64,000 nucleotides of DNA from Pararhodobacter zhoushanensis (lineage in GTDB: Bacteria > Pseudomonadota > Alphaproteobacteria > Rhodobacterales > Rhodobacteraceae), in NCBI RefSeq assembly GCF_025949695.1, contig NZ_JAPDFL010000001.1, positions 4,157,501-4,221,500 of the forward strand. The letters are read 5' to 3'. This document shows, piece after piece, positions 44,586 through 55,325 of the stretch. Positions within the stretch are counted from its first letter, which is position 1. Each line of letters starts with the position of its first letter. The notes beneath the pieces are model-generated. The model worked only from the letters and a program-made list of their open reading frames with translations. It did not search any database and had not been told where the DNA came from. The position numbers and the translations under genes are program-made.

Positions 44586-45908
44586 ATGAACGACGCACCC
44601 GCCCTGTCCCGCATCCCCCCGCCGCCGCCGCCCGCGACGCTGGAGGAGACGGGCCTGCCGCTTACCCTGATGGGCGACATCCTGCTCAAGACCATGTTCC
44701 GCATGTCGCTGACCCATGTGTCGGATGTCTCGCGGATCATTTGCCTGTCCTTTGCCCAGACCCAACAGCTGATCGACACCGCCCGCGCCGAACGTCTGGT
44801 CGAGGCGATGGGCACCTTGCAGGCGACCGCCACCTCGACCGAGATGGGCTATCAGCTGACCGACGCCGGACGCCAGCGCGCCCAGCAGGCACTGGCGATC
44901 TCGGAATACTACGGCGCGATGCCCGTCCCGCTTGAGAGCTATGGCGAACAGGTGCGCCGCCAGTCGATCCGCAAGGTCAAGATCACCCGCGAGCAACTGA
45001 CCGCCGCCATGGGCGATCTGATCCTGCCAGAAGGGCTGCTGGGCGATCTGGGCCCCGCTGTGACATCGGGGCGCTCGATCCTGATGTATGGCCCGCCGGG
45101 CAATGGAAAATCGTCGATCTCGAACGGGATCCGTGATGCCTTGGGCGACACCATCTACGTGCCCAGTGCCGTCGTGCATTCCGGTCAGGTGATCGCGGTC
45201 TATGACCCCATCGTCCACCGCAAGGTCGCCCCCAACAACGCCAGCACCGGAACCTCGCTGCGGCTGCACGGCCAGCGCCATGACCCGCGCTATCAACTGT
45301 GCGAGCGCCCGACCGTGATTACCGGCGGCGAACTGCGGCTCGATATGCTCGAGCTGAAATACAATGCCGCCTCGCGCACCTATCAGGCCCCGCTGCAGTT
45401 CAAGGCGATGGGGGGCGTGTTCATCGTCGACGACCTTGGCCGGCAAGAAGAGCCGCCGCAGGCGCTGGTCAACCGCTGGATCGTCCCGCTTGAGATGAAC
45501 TATGACATTCTCACGCTCATTTCCGGCGAGAAGTTCATCGTGCCGTTTGACACGCTGGTCATTTTCTCCACCAACTTTCATCCCAATACGATCTTCGATA
45601 CGGCCGCGCTGCGCCGGATCTTTTTCAAGATCAAGATCGACGGGCCGAACCAGGCCGACTTTCTCAAGATCTTTGCGCTGGTCGCCCGCAAGCGGCGTAT
45701 TCCGCTGAACGAAGACGCGCTGATCCACCTGTTGCAGACCAAGTATCCCACCATCGACAACGTCTATGCGAACTACCAGCCGGTGTTCCTGATCGACCAG
45801 ATGATCGCGATTTGTGACTACGAGGGGCGCCCCTATCACATGTCGCCCGAACTGATCGACCGCGCCTGGTCGAACATGTTCGTCAAGGATGAGGAAATCG
45901 TCCGCTAA
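44586..45908 (+). CDS. Tad-associated AAA ATPase
   Basis: A 440-residue soluble ATPase. The N-terminal 150 residues start with a proline run, then a winged-helix-like part (TSTEMGYQLTDAGRQRAQQAL). The AAA core has Walker A GPPGNGKS (169-176), Walker B VFIVDD (278-283) and a sensor-1-like FSTN (327-330); RRIFFKIKI near 345 could hold the arginine finger. It is not the secretion ATPase (that is cpaF) and not CpaE. Alphaproteobacterial tad loci often end with this gene, but I know no tested function. It starts 22 bases after cpaA and ends the locus. Confidence 0.85.
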   Translation: MNDAPALSRIPPPPPPATLEETGLPLTLMGDILLKTMFRMSLTHVSDVSRIICLSFAQTQQLIDTARAERLVEAMGTLQATATSTEMGYQLTDAGRQRAQQALAISEYYGAMPVPLESYGEQVRRQSIRKVKITREQLTAAMGDLILPEGLLGDLGPAVTSGRSILMYGPPGNGKSSISNGIRDALGDTIYVPSAVVHSGQVIAVYDPIVHRKVAPNNASTGTSLRLHGQRHDPRYQLCERPTVITGGELRLDMLELKYNAASRTYQAPLQFKAMGGVFIVDDLGRQEEPPQALVNRWIVPLEMNYDILTLISGEKFIVPFDTLVIFSTNFHPNTIFDTAALRRIFFKIKIDGPNQADFLKIFALVARKRRIPLNEDALIHLLQTKYPTIDNVYANYQPVFLIDQMIAICDYEGRPYHMSPELIDRAWSNMFVKDEEIVR

Positions 45909-45994
45909 GCCGCGCGTGACGTAACGATCCTTCTGCGGGGTGTTGGCCTGCGCCCCGCTTCGCGCTTTGCTGGCGCGCAACAGGGAGGGACCTC

Positions 45995-46426
45995 ATGGAC
46001 GATTTCACCGCGATCGAGGCCGCAGCGCGCGCAAGCTTCGCCAGACAGACAATGATGCAGACCATGGGGGCGGTTCTCGTCGACGCGAGCCCCGGCCGCT
46101 GCGTGATCCGCGCCCCCATTGCGCCGCATCTCAAACAGCAGCATGGCGCGGCGCATGCCGGGCTGGCCTTCACCATCGGCGATACCGCAGCGGGCTATGC
46201 CGCGCTGACGCTGATGGGGCTGGAGACCGACGTGATGACGGTCGAGATGAAGATCAACCTGCTCTCGCCTGCCGTCGGCGACGTGCTTGAGGCCGTCGGC
46301 ACTGTCGAGCGCGCGGGCAAGCGGCTTACGGTCGTGCGGGCCGAGGTGTTCGCGCTGACCGGCGACAGCCGCAAATCCATCGCGCTGTTGCAGGGCACGA
46401 TGATCCCGGTTGCACACCGGGCTTGA
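45995..46426 (+). CDS. PaaI-family hotdog thioesterase
   Basis: A 143-residue hotdog-fold protein. LKQQHGAAHAGLAFTIGDTAAGYAAL is the PaaI signature (HGG-like motif here HGAAHAG) that holds the substrate pocket, followed by VEMKINLLSPAVGD. It should hydrolyse acyl-CoA thioesters, perhaps phenylacetyl or other aromatic-CoA species. It stands alone; an AGGGAGG site precedes the ATG. Confidence 0.88.
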   Translation: MDDFTAIEAAARASFARQTMMQTMGAVLVDASPGRCVIRAPIAPHLKQQHGAAHAGLAFTIGDTAAGYAALTLMGLETDVMTVEMKINLLSPAVGDVLEAVGTVERAGKRLTVVRAEVFALTGDSRKSIALLQGTMIPVAHRA

Positions 46427-46445
46427 TCGGCTGCGCGGATCTCTT

Positions 46446-46473
46446 TATATAACACGAATGCTATATAACGAAT
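46446..46473 (+). promoter_or_regulatory. Direct repeat overlapping the arsR promoter
   Basis: TATATAACACGAAT followed by TATATAACGAAT, 8 bases before the arsR start codon. This is an AT-rich island in GC-rich DNA and likely includes the -10 region. Tandem sites here would allow the ArsR protein to block its own promoter. Confidence 0.45.
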
Positions 46474-46480
46474 CACGCAC

Positions 46481-46822
46481 ATGACTGCCCCCCTGCCCGC
46501 CACCTTCGCGGCGCTCGCCGATCCAACCCGCCTGTCGATCCTCAACCGGCTGGCGCAGGGCGAAGCGACGGTCAACGATCTGGCCGCGCTGTTCCCGATC
46601 AGCCAACCCGCCGTCTCGCGCCATCTCAAGGTGCTGGAAGAGGCCGGCCTGATCGAGCGCCGCATCGACGGAACCCGGCGTCCCTGCCGGTTGAACCCGC
46701 AGGCTCTGGCCCCGGTGCGCGGCTGGATCAGCGAGCTTGAGCGCGTGATGGAGATGAATTTCGCGCGACTTGACGCGCTGTTGGCCACCCCGGAAAGGAC
46801 CGACAATGCCCCTGACACTTGA
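46481..46822 (+). CDS. ArsR-family helix-turn-helix regulator
   Basis: A 113-residue winged-helix protein: FAALADPTRLSILNRLAQGEATVNDLAALFPISQPAVSRHLKVLEEAGLIERRIDGTRRP covers the recognition helix and wing. It lacks the CxC metal motif of arsenic sensors, so it belongs to the metal-free group paired with SRPBCC proteins. Its 3' end overlaps the next gene by 17 bases, and the pair is surely co-expressed. Confidence 0.92.
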   Translation: MTAPLPATFAALADPTRLSILNRLAQGEATVNDLAALFPISQPAVSRHLKVLEEAGLIERRIDGTRRPCRLNPQALAPVRGWISELERVMEMNFARLDALLATPERTDNAPDT

Positions 46823-47279
46823 CAGAACCAGCCCGACCATCGCCACCGTGACCCGGCATTTCGCTGCGCCGCCAGCCCGTGTCTGGGCCGCGCATACCGA
46901 ACCCGCGCTGCTGCGCCAATGGCTGGTTGGGCCGGACGGCTGGGTGATGAGCCGCTGCGAGGTCGATATGCGCCCCGGCGGCAGCCTGCGCTACGACTGG
47001 CGCTCTGCCGACGGGGCGCACGGGTTCCACCTGACCGCCGACGTGCTCGAGGTCGAGGCCCCGCACCGTATCCTGCATGTCGAACGCATGTTTCTGCCCG
47101 ACCAGACGCCCGACAACACCGTTGAAACCCGGTTCATCGCCGATGGCACCGGCACCCGGATGGTCATGACGATGACGGTCGATACCGCCGAAACCATGGA
47201 CGCGATGCTCGCCACCGGCATGGCCGACGGGATGGAAGCCAGCTATGCCCGGCTGGAGCGCGCGTCTCTGGCGGCGTGA
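46806..47279 (+). CDS. SRPBCC (AHSA1-like) protein
   Basis: A 157-residue START/Bet v1-fold protein. VTRHFAAPPARVWAAHTEPALLRQWLVGPDGW and MRPGGSLRYDWRSADGAHGFHLTADVLEVEAPHRI are the AHSA1 family blocks. These proteins bind small hydrophobic ligands; in ArsR-SRPBCC pairs they are thought to work as ligand-binding or stress proteins. It overlaps arsR by 17 bases. The start at 46806 is the family N-terminus. Confidence 0.9.
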   Translation: MPLTLDRTSPTIATVTRHFAAPPARVWAAHTEPALLRQWLVGPDGWVMSRCEVDMRPGGSLRYDWRSADGAHGFHLTADVLEVEAPHRILHVERMFLPDQTPDNTVETRFIADGTGTRMVMTMTVDTAETMDAMLATGMADGMEASYARLERASLAA

Positions 47280-47285
47280 GTGTGA

Positions 47286-47350
47286 AGGTGGGATGAAATC
47301 CCACCCTACGCGCGCCGTCCCGTAGGGTGGGGTTTCACCCCACCCACCTC
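47286..47350. terminator. Nested palindrome at a convergent junction
   Basis: GGTGGGAT-gaa-ATCCCACC then CCTACG...CGTAGG then GGTGGGGT-ttc-ACCCCACC: two hairpins that together also form a larger inverted repeat. It fills the gap between the SRPBCC and folD stops and should end transcription from both sides. Similar GTAGGGTGGG sequences are common repeats in many genomes. Confidence 0.7.
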
Positions 47351-47356
47351 AACCGC

Positions 47357-48247
47357 TCACGCCGTCAGTCCCTGCGGTTCGGCCAATCCGTTCGCCCGGC
47401 ACGTTGCCGTCAGCGTATTGGCCAGCAGGCAGGCAATCGTCATCGGCCCCACCCCGCCCGGCACCGGGGTGATCGCCCCGGCCACGGCCGCCGCACTGGC
47501 AAACGCGACATCGCCGACCAGCGTCTTCTTGCCGTCCCGCTCGATGCGGTTGATGCCCACGTCGACCACGGTTGCGCCCGGCTTGATCCAGTCGCCGGGG
47601 ATCATCTCGGGCCGACCGACCGCCGCCACCAGAATATCCGCGCCCCGGCAGACCTCGGCCAGATCCTTGGTCCGGCTATGCGCAATCGTCACCGTGCAGC
47701 TGTCGCCCAGCAGCAGTTGGGCCATCGGCTTGCCAACGATGTTCGACCGGCCCACGACCACCGCATTCAGGCCCGACAGCGAGCCAAGCTGCGCCCGCAA
47801 CATCATCAGGCAACCCAGCGGCGTGCAGGGCACCATCGACTTCTGCCCGGTGCCCAGCAGCCCGACATTCGAGATATGAAACCCGTCCACATCCTTGGCC
47901 GGGTCGATGGAATTGATCACCAGATCGCTGTCCAGATGATCCGGCAGCGGCAATTGCACCAGAATGCCATTCACCGCCGGATCGGCGTTCAACTGCGCGA
48001 TCAGCGCCAGCAGATCCGCTTCGGCCGTATCGGCGGGCAGCTTGTGCTCGGTCGAGTTCATCCCGACTTCGGTCGTCTGCTTGCCTTTGGAGCGGACATA
48101 AACCTCGGACGCCGGGTCTTCGCCGACCAGCACCACAGCCAGACCCGGGGTCAGCCCGTGATCGGCCTTGAGCCGCGCAACATGGTCGGCCACCTGCGCG
48201 CGCACTGTCGCCGCAAAGGCTTTCCCGTCGATGATGGTGGCGCTCAT
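47357..48247 (-). CDS. folD: Bifunctional methylenetetrahydrofolate dehydrogenase/cyclohydrolase
   Basis: A 296-residue FolD that interconverts methylene-, methenyl- and 10-formyl-THF with NADP. Visible are [28 protein letters not shown] (catalytic Tyr-Lys), [45 protein letters not shown] and [34 protein letters not shown]. The start at 48247 overlaps the end of the chorismate mutase gene. It is one of two folD genes here; the other has a different core (see 48557-49453). Confidence 0.96.
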   Translation of the reverse strand: MSATIIDGKAFAATVRAQVADHVARLKADHGLTPGLAVVLVGEDPASEVYVRSKGKQTTEVGMNSTEHKLPADTAEADLLALIAQLNADPAVNGILVQLPLPDHLDSDLVINSIDPAKDVDGFHISNVGLLGTGQKSMVPCTPLGCLMMLRAQLGSLSGLNAVVVGRSNIVGKPMAQLLLGDSCTVTIAHSRTKDLAEVCRGADILVAAVGRPEMIPGDWIKPGATVVDVGINRIERDGKKTLVGDVAFASAAAVAGAITPVPGGVGPMTIACLLANTLTATCRANGLAEPQGLTA

Positions 48248-48564
48248 GCGTCCCTCCCGTTCTGTCCCGAGACCCGCGCTTCGCGCGCGATCCGTTGTTC
48301 GATCATCACCCGCGCCATCGCCCCGGCGATATCGGGGACAAAGCCGGTGACCTCGGCCCGCGTGCGGACCCGGTCCACCACCGCCTGCATGCGGGACGGC
48401 GCGGCGGCGGCAATCCCCTCGCGGGCCTTCAGGACCGCCACCCGGTCGACAAAGGTCAGCCGCGCGGCCAGAATTCCGATCAGCCGGTCGCAAAGCGCGT
48501 CACTGCAGGCGCGAAGCCCGGCCCTCGTCTGCACGGCCTCGGGCAGCGGCAGCGCCTCAGACAT
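48244..48564 (-). CDS. Chorismate mutase, AroQ type
   Basis: A 106-residue helical protein. The N-terminal helix [31 protein letters not shown], with conserved Arg, Asp and Lys positions, and the C-terminal [13 protein letters not shown] are the AroQ pattern. The enzyme turns chorismate into prephenate for Phe/Tyr synthesis. It overlaps both neighbours (folD on each side), so it is made as part of a one-carbon operon, a curious setting. Confidence 0.85.
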   Translation of the reverse strand: MSEALPLPEAVQTRAGLRACSDALCDRLIGILAARLTFVDRVAVLKAREGIAAAAPSRMQAVVDRVRTRAEVTGFVPDIAGAMARVMIEQRIAREARVSGQNGRDA

Positions 48565-49453
48565 CGGTCAGCGCGTATTCGGCGCGGTAATGCGCCATTT
48601 GCATCCGGGTCGCCAGAACGGCGTTCTTCATCAGCGTCGCCACGGTCACCGGCCCCACCCCGCCCGGCACCGGGGTCAGCCACCCGGCAACCTTGGCGCA
48701 GCTGTCGAAATCGGCGTCGCCGACCGTCTTGCCATCGACCCGGTTGATGCCGATGTCGATCAGCGCCGCGCCGGGTTTGAGCATGTCACCCGTCACCAGC
48801 CCCGGCTTGCCCACTGCCACGAACACCGCATCCGCCGCGCGTGAGTGCATGGCGACCGAGCGGGTCATGTGGTGGCAGACGGTGACCGTGGCGCCCAGGC
48901 TCATCAGCAGAAAGGCGATGGGTTTGCCGACGATCTCGGAATGGCCGATGACGGTGACATCCAGCCCTTCGATCTTCAGCGGCAGGGTCTTGAGGATCTC
49001 GACCGCCGCGACAGCGGTACAGGGGCCGAGGGCAAGGTCGTTATAGACGATGTTGCCGATGGAGGCGGGGTGCATCCCTTCGACATCCTTCAGGGGATGC
49101 ACGGCCTTTTGCAGCGTTTTCACCGGGATATGCGCGGGCAGCGGGCGCTGGATGATGATGCCGTTGACGCGCGGATCGGCGTTCAGGCCCTGCAGCACCC
49201 CAACCAGTTGTTCCATCGAGATCGTCTCGGGGTAAGTGCGCGCCTCGAATTCGACCCCCGCGTTCTCGGCGGTGCGCTGCTGGTTACGCACATAGACCTC
49301 GGACGCCGCGCCATCGCCGACGGTGATCGACACCAGCCGGGGCTGCCAGCCCAGAGCGGCCAGCTCGGCGGCTTCGGCAGCAGTCTCGGTGCGCATCCTG
49401 GCGGCGATGGCCTTGCCGTCGATCAGGGCTGCCCGGATCCCGTCAGTTTTCAT
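48557..49453 (-). CDS. folD: FolD paralogue (methylenetetrahydrofolate dehydrogenase/cyclohydrolase)
   Basis: A 298-residue FolD-family protein. SITVGDGAASEVYVRNQQRTAENAGVEFEA keeps the Tyr region, but the lysine of the usual YVxxK motif is replaced by glutamine (YVRNQQR). NGIIIQRPLPAHIPVK replaces the usual IQLPLP, and VTVIGHSEIVGKPIAFLLM and GVGPVTVATLMKNAV are kept. The loss of the catalytic Lys position suggests that cyclohydrolase activity may be reduced or changed. It is transcribed ahead of chorismate mutase and the first FolD. Confidence 0.88.
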   Translation of the reverse strand: MKTDGIRAALIDGKAIAARMRTETAAEAAELAALGWQPRLVSITVGDGAASEVYVRNQQRTAENAGVEFEARTYPETISMEQLVGVLQGLNADPRVNGIIIQRPLPAHIPVKTLQKAVHPLKDVEGMHPASIGNIVYNDLALGPCTAVAAVEILKTLPLKIEGLDVTVIGHSEIVGKPIAFLLMSLGATVTVCHHMTRSVAMHSRAADAVFVAVGKPGLVTGDMLKPGAALIDIGINRVDGKTVGDADFDSCAKVAGWLTPVPGGVGPVTVATLMKNAVLATRMQMAHYRAEYALTDV

Positions 49454-49518
49454 CTGCTATCCTCAAAGTTAAGCGCCGGGCGGGGGCCGCCCCTGCCCGG
49501 CTGGTGGGGTGTGGGGGC

Positions 49519-51195
49519 TCAGAACAGCCCCTCGACAAAGCCGTCTGCATTGATACCGATGGTTTCCGCCGCCGGTTTGCGCGGCAGGCCCGGCATGGTC
49601 ATGATCTCGCCGCAGATCGCCACGATGAACCCGGCCCCTGCCGACAGGCGCACCTCGCGCACCGGGATCGAGTGCCCGGTCGGCGCGCCGCGCACGTTGG
49701 GGTCGGTGGTAAAGGAATACTGCGTCTTGGCCATGCAGACCGGCAGATGGCCATAGCCCGCCGCCTCCCACGTCTTGAGCTGGTTGCGCACCGAGGTATC
49801 GGCGATCACCCCATCGGCGCGGTAGATGCGCTTGGCGATGGTCTCGATCTTGTCCATCAGGCTCATGTCGTCGGGATAGAGCGGCGCGAAATTGGCCACG
49901 CCCGTCTCGGCCATCGCCACGACCTTGTGCGCGAGGTCTTCCATCCCGGCCGAGCCATCGGCCCAATGGGTGCACACGATCGCCTCGGCCCCCTGCGTGG
50001 CGACGAAATCCTTGATCGCCTGCAGCTCGGCCTCGGTGTCGGAATGGAAATGGTTGATTGCCACCACCACCGGCACGCCGAAACTTTTCACATTCTCAAG
50101 GTGACGGCCCAGATTGGCGCAGCCCTTCTCCACCGCCTCGACGCTCTCTACCCCCAGATCGGCGCGCGCGACGCCGCCGTTCATCTTCATCGCCCGCACC
50201 GTGGCGACAAGGACGGCGGCGGCGGGCGTCAGACCGGCCTTGCGGCATTTGATGTCGAAGAACTTCTCGGCCCCCAGATCGGCGCCAAACCCGGCTTCGG
50301 TCACGACATAGTCGCCCAGCTTCAGCGCCGTGCGCGTGGCAATGGCCGAATTGCAGCCATGCGCGATATTGGCGAACGGTCCGCCGTGGACGAAGGCCGG
50401 GTTGTTCTCAAGCGTCTGCACCAGATTGGGCTGCATCGCGTCTTTCAGCAGCACCGTCATCGCGCCATCGGCCTTGATGTCGCGGCAGGTGATCGGCGTG
50501 CGGTCGCGGGTATAGGCGATGACGATATTGCCCAGACGGCGCTGCAGATCGGCCAGATCGCGGGCCAGACAGAGGATCGCCATGACCTCGGACGCGACGG
50601 TGATATCAAAGCCGGTCTGGCGCGGAAAGCCGTTGGACACGCCGCCAAGGCTGGTCACCACATCGCGCAGCGCGCGGTCGTTCATGTCCATCACCCGGCG
50701 CCACATCACGCGGCGCTCGTCAATCTCCAACCCGTTGCCCCAGTAGATATGGTTGTCGATCATCGCGCTGAGCAGGTTATGCGCGCTGGTGATCGCATGA
50801 AAATCGCCGGTGAAATGCAGGTTCATTTCTTCCATCGGCACAACCTGCGCATGGCCGCCGCCCGCAGCCCCGCCCTTCATGCCGAAGTTCGGGCCAAGGC
50901 TGGCCTCGCGGATGCAGATCACCGTCTTCTTGCCGATCCGGTTCAGCCCGTCACCCAGCCCCACCGTGGTGGTCGTCTTGCCCTCACCGGCCGGGGTCGG
51001 GGTGATCGCCGTCACAAGGATCAGCTTGCCATCGGGGCGATCCGCCAGGCCGTTGATGAAGCTCTGGCTGACTTTCGCCTTGTCGTGGCCATAGGGCAGA
51101 AGATCGGCCGCGGGGATCCCCAGCGCTTCGCCAATCTCAAGGATCGGCTTTTTGTGAGCCGCGCGCGCAATTTCGATGTCGGTCTTGAAGGTCAT
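49519..51195 (-). CDS. fhs: Formate-tetrahydrofolate ligase
   Basis: A 558-residue enzyme that makes 10-formyl-THF from formate, THF and ATP. Landmarks are [23 protein letters not shown] (P-loop), [50 protein letters not shown] and [20 protein letters not shown]. The start at 51195 gives the family N-terminus ([10 protein letters not shown]). It lies first in the minus-strand order fhs, folD, CM, folD, so the operon can run formate to methylene-THF in either direction, as in methyl-group catabolism. Confidence 0.97.
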   Translation of the reverse strand: MTFKTDIEIARAAHKKPILEIGEALGIPAADLLPYGHDKAKVSQSFINGLADRPDGKLILVTAITPTPAGEGKTTTTVGLGDGLNRIGKKTVICIREASLGPNFGMKGGAAGGGHAQVVPMEEMNLHFTGDFHAITSAHNLLSAMIDNHIYWGNGLEIDERRVMWRRVMDMNDRALRDVVTSLGGVSNGFPRQTGFDITVASEVMAILCLARDLADLQRRLGNIVIAYTRDRTPITCRDIKADGAMTVLLKDAMQPNLVQTLENNPAFVHGGPFANIAHGCNSAIATRTALKLGDYVVTEAGFGADLGAEKFFDIKCRKAGLTPAAAVLVATVRAMKMNGGVARADLGVESVEAVEKGCANLGRHLENVKSFGVPVVVAINHFHSDTEAELQAIKDFVATQGAEAIVCTHWADGSAGMEDLAHKVVAMAETGVANFAPLYPDDMSLMDKIETIAKRIYRADGVIADTSVRNQLKTWEAAGYGHLPVCMAKTQYSFTTDPNVRGAPTGHSIPVREVRLSAGAGFIVAICGEIMTMPGLPRKPAAETIGINADGFVEGLF

Positions 51196-51326
51196 GAACA
51201 CTGTCTCCCCTTCTGCGTCGTGGCTCACCCCTGACTTAGCTAGCCGCGTTGCATGTATACATTCCTAATGCAGTGCCGCCGCCGGTTTTTGCGGGGCACC
51301 CGGTTTCGTATCGGAAATCCTAGCCG

Positions 51327-51926
51327 TTATCGGCGAAGGGCGCGCGACATTTGTGACCAGACCGGCTGATCGGGCACAAACAACCGCAACCGGTCGCCCA
51401 GGGCCACGCGCCCCTCGGCCTCGACCCAGGCCGTCACCCCGCGCCGATCCGCGGCGGCGGGTTTGAACGCCTTGCCGTAGCCGGGGTGCTGGGTCTCGAT
51501 GGGGCGGGCGGGCAGCGTGCAGGGGCGGTTTTCCATGTCCACGGTCAGCGAGGCCCCGCTGTCGGCCAGCAGCCGCGAAGACGGCGGCACATGGCTGAAA
51601 TCGGGCACCCCGCGCAGCACCATCGTCGCGCCGATCAGCGTCGGGTCCAGCGTATCCAGCCCCATCTCTTGCGCAATCGCCACCAGCTCTTCCTCGGACA
51701 CGATCGACACCTGCCGCACGTTGCGGATCGGCGTGTTGCGCGGATAGAGGCCCATCACGCGCGAGCAGGACGGTCGCGTCATGCCGCCATGCGCTTCCCC
51801 CAGCGGGCCGTCGAAGGTCAGCTCCATCGCCTCCAGCGGCGTTGAGGGCAGCGCGGCAGCGCGGTCGGTGACCACGCCCAGCCAGACGATCTCGGCTTCG
51901 AATTTGGTGGCGGCAAGCGCGGGCAT
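51327..51926 (-). CDS. MOSC-domain protein
   Basis: A 199-residue protein with a beta-barrel MOSC pattern: EAHGGMTRPSCSRVMGLYPRNTPIRNVRQVSIVSEEEL includes the conserved cysteine, and VRGVPDFSHVPPSS with RPCTLPARPIE follow. MOSC domains act on molybdenum cofactor sulfur or related thiol chemistry. A stand-alone copy downstream of ftsH, behind a terminator, has no clear partner. Confidence 0.82.
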   Translation of the reverse strand: MPALAATKFEAEIVWLGVVTDRAAALPSTPLEAMELTFDGPLGEAHGGMTRPSCSRVMGLYPRNTPIRNVRQVSIVSEEELVAIAQEMGLDTLDPTLIGATMVLRGVPDFSHVPPSSRLLADSGASLTVDMENRPCTLPARPIETQHPGYGKAFKPAAADRRGVTAWVEAEGRVALGDRLRLFVPDQPVWSQMSRALRR

Positions 51927-51944
51927 GGGCAGACCTCAAGGCAA

Positions 51945-51979
51945 AGAAAAACCCCGGCACCGTCGCGCGGTGCCGGGGT
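51945..51979 (-). terminator. Intrinsic terminator of ftsH
   Basis: On the minus strand ACCCCGGCACCG-cgcga-CGGTGCCGGGGT is followed by TTTTTC, 20 bases past the ftsH stop. A strong stem with a clear T-run. Confidence 0.9.
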
Positions 51980-51998
51980 GATTGCAAGAGCAACCGGA

Positions 51999-53912
<1,914 letters not shown>

Positions 53913-53989
53913 GGAGCTCTCCAATCTTCTCGGCCAAGGATGGCCAGTTGGCCTCTAAGATAGTGATGCGCAGGGTGACTTCAATGCGA

Positions 53990-55216
53990 TTATGCCCGCT
54001 GCGTGACAATCGCGGCGACAGGTCGCGCAGAAAGACGCCATTCGCCGGGCCAAAACGCCAGCGGCGCGGCGATCAAGGCGCCCTCGCGCCAGATCCCCGG
54101 CAGCGCGGCAAGGGTCTCGCGCCGCAGGCCGGTGTCACGCCAATGTGTATGCAGACCGGCCCGCGCCTGCTGGCTCAGCTGTCGCAGCCCCGCCTCACCC
54201 AGCGCGCGGATCTCGCCGGGGCCGGGGCCTTCCGCCCGCCAGCGATGGTCCCAGACCTGATCACTGGGGCATACCAGCCCGGCCACCGCCTGCGCCTCCC
54301 GCGACAGGCGCAGGCGCCCGCCGTCCTGGATCAGCACGCAGCCCATCAGCGTTCCCTGCCCCGCCGCCAGCAACCGCTGCAGATCCTCGAGCCGCGGGCG
54401 ATAGGCCGCGCCCGAGAGCTGCATCAGCAGATGCGCCATCGCCCGGTCGCGGATTTCCGGCTCCTGCGCCTGCAAACCCGCGTCGATCACCAGCGTCCCG
54501 CGATCCTCATCCACCAGCGCGTCCAGCACTGCCTGCGTCTGCGCCTCCAGCGCGCCGCGCGCCCGGCGCATGCGCCCGGCGGTGGCCGCCAGCCCCTCGG
54601 CCCCGATCCCCAGATCGGCCAGCGCCGCCAGCGCCTTGCGCGCGCGCACCCGCTGATAGCGCGGGTTGTCGTTGCTCGGGTCGTCGACCCACGCCACGCC
54701 CCGCGCCTCAAGCTCGGCACGCAAGGCCTGCCGCGTCACGCCCAGCAGAGGCCGCAGCCAGACCACGCCCTCGGCCTCGCGCCGCGCGGCCATCCCGGCC
54801 AATCCGTCCACGCCCGATCCCCGCGCCAGCCGCATCAGCACCGTCTCGGCCTGATCGTCGAGCGTATGGCCCAGCACAACCGCATCGACCCGCCCCCGCG
54901 CCCAGCCGCCGATCAGCGCCAGCCGCGCCGCGCGCGCCTCGTCCATCAGGTTGCCACCCTCAGGCCCCGTCCAGCGCAGCACCGTATGCGCCACCCCCAG
55001 CCGCGCACACAGCGCGGCAACGCCCAGGGCTTCCGCCGCGGCCTCGGGCCGCAAGCCGTGATCCACCGTCACCGCCGCCACGCGCGCCGCCCCCAGCGCC
55101 TCGACCGCCAGCACCAGCGCCGCCACCGAATCGCCGCCGCCGGACACCGCCACACCAAGGCGCGCGAAGCCTTCACAGCCCGCGCGCATCACAGCCAAAG
55201 GGGCCGGGCCTGTCAC
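53990..55216 (-). CDS. tilS: tRNA(Ile)-lysidine synthase
   Basis: A 408-residue enzyme that modifies the AUA-reading tRNA-Ile anticodon with lysine. The N-type ATP pyrophosphatase motif VAVSGGGDSVAALVLAVEAL, then VTVDHGLRPEAAAEA, LGHTLDDQAETVLMRLARGSGVDGLAGM and WVDDPSNDNPRYQR identify it. Essential in most bacteria. A half repeat element separates it from pal upstream. Confidence 0.95.
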   Translation of the reverse strand: MTGPAPLAVMRAGCEGFARLGVAVSGGGDSVAALVLAVEALGAARVAAVTVDHGLRPEAAAEALGVAALCARLGVAHTVLRWTGPEGGNLMDEARAARLALIGGWARGRVDAVVLGHTLDDQAETVLMRLARGSGVDGLAGMAARREAEGVVWLRPLLGVTRQALRAELEARGVAWVDDPSNDNPRYQRVRARKALAALADLGIGAEGLAATAGRMRRARGALEAQTQAVLDALVDEDRGTLVIDAGLQAQEPEIRDRAMAHLLMQLSGAAYRPRLEDLQRLLAAGQGTLMGCVLIQDGGRLRLSREAQAVAGLVCPSDQVWDHRWRAEGPGPGEIRALGEAGLRQLSQQARAGLHTHWRDTGLRRETLAALPGIWREGALIAAPLAFWPGEWRLSARPVAAIVTQRA

Positions 55217-55221
55217 AGCCC

Positions 55222-55315
55222 CGCCCCTTCATCTGTCTCTAAATATCCTCGGGGGTGAATTCGCGGCACGCGAAGAGGGGGCAGAAAGCCCCCTGCCCGG
55301 CCAAAGCCTGCGGCC
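55222..55315. repeat. Structured interspersed element, right half only
   Basis: Inner arm ttcatctgtctct, AAATATCC, gggggtgaatt with hairpin CGCG-gca-CGCG, then hairpin GGGGGC-agaaa-GCCCCC. The left half (GGATATTT and outer hairpin) is absent. It follows the pal stop on the minus strand and could end the tol-pal transcript before tilS. Confidence 0.75.
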
Positions 55316-55325
55316 CCCGGCATTC

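Noticed and set aside
44397..45980. A 527-codon open frame on the minus strand
   Set aside because: Antisense to the AAA ATPase; no recognisable domain.
49504..51234. A 576-codon open frame on the plus strand
   Set aside because: Exact antisense of fhs; no recognisable domain.
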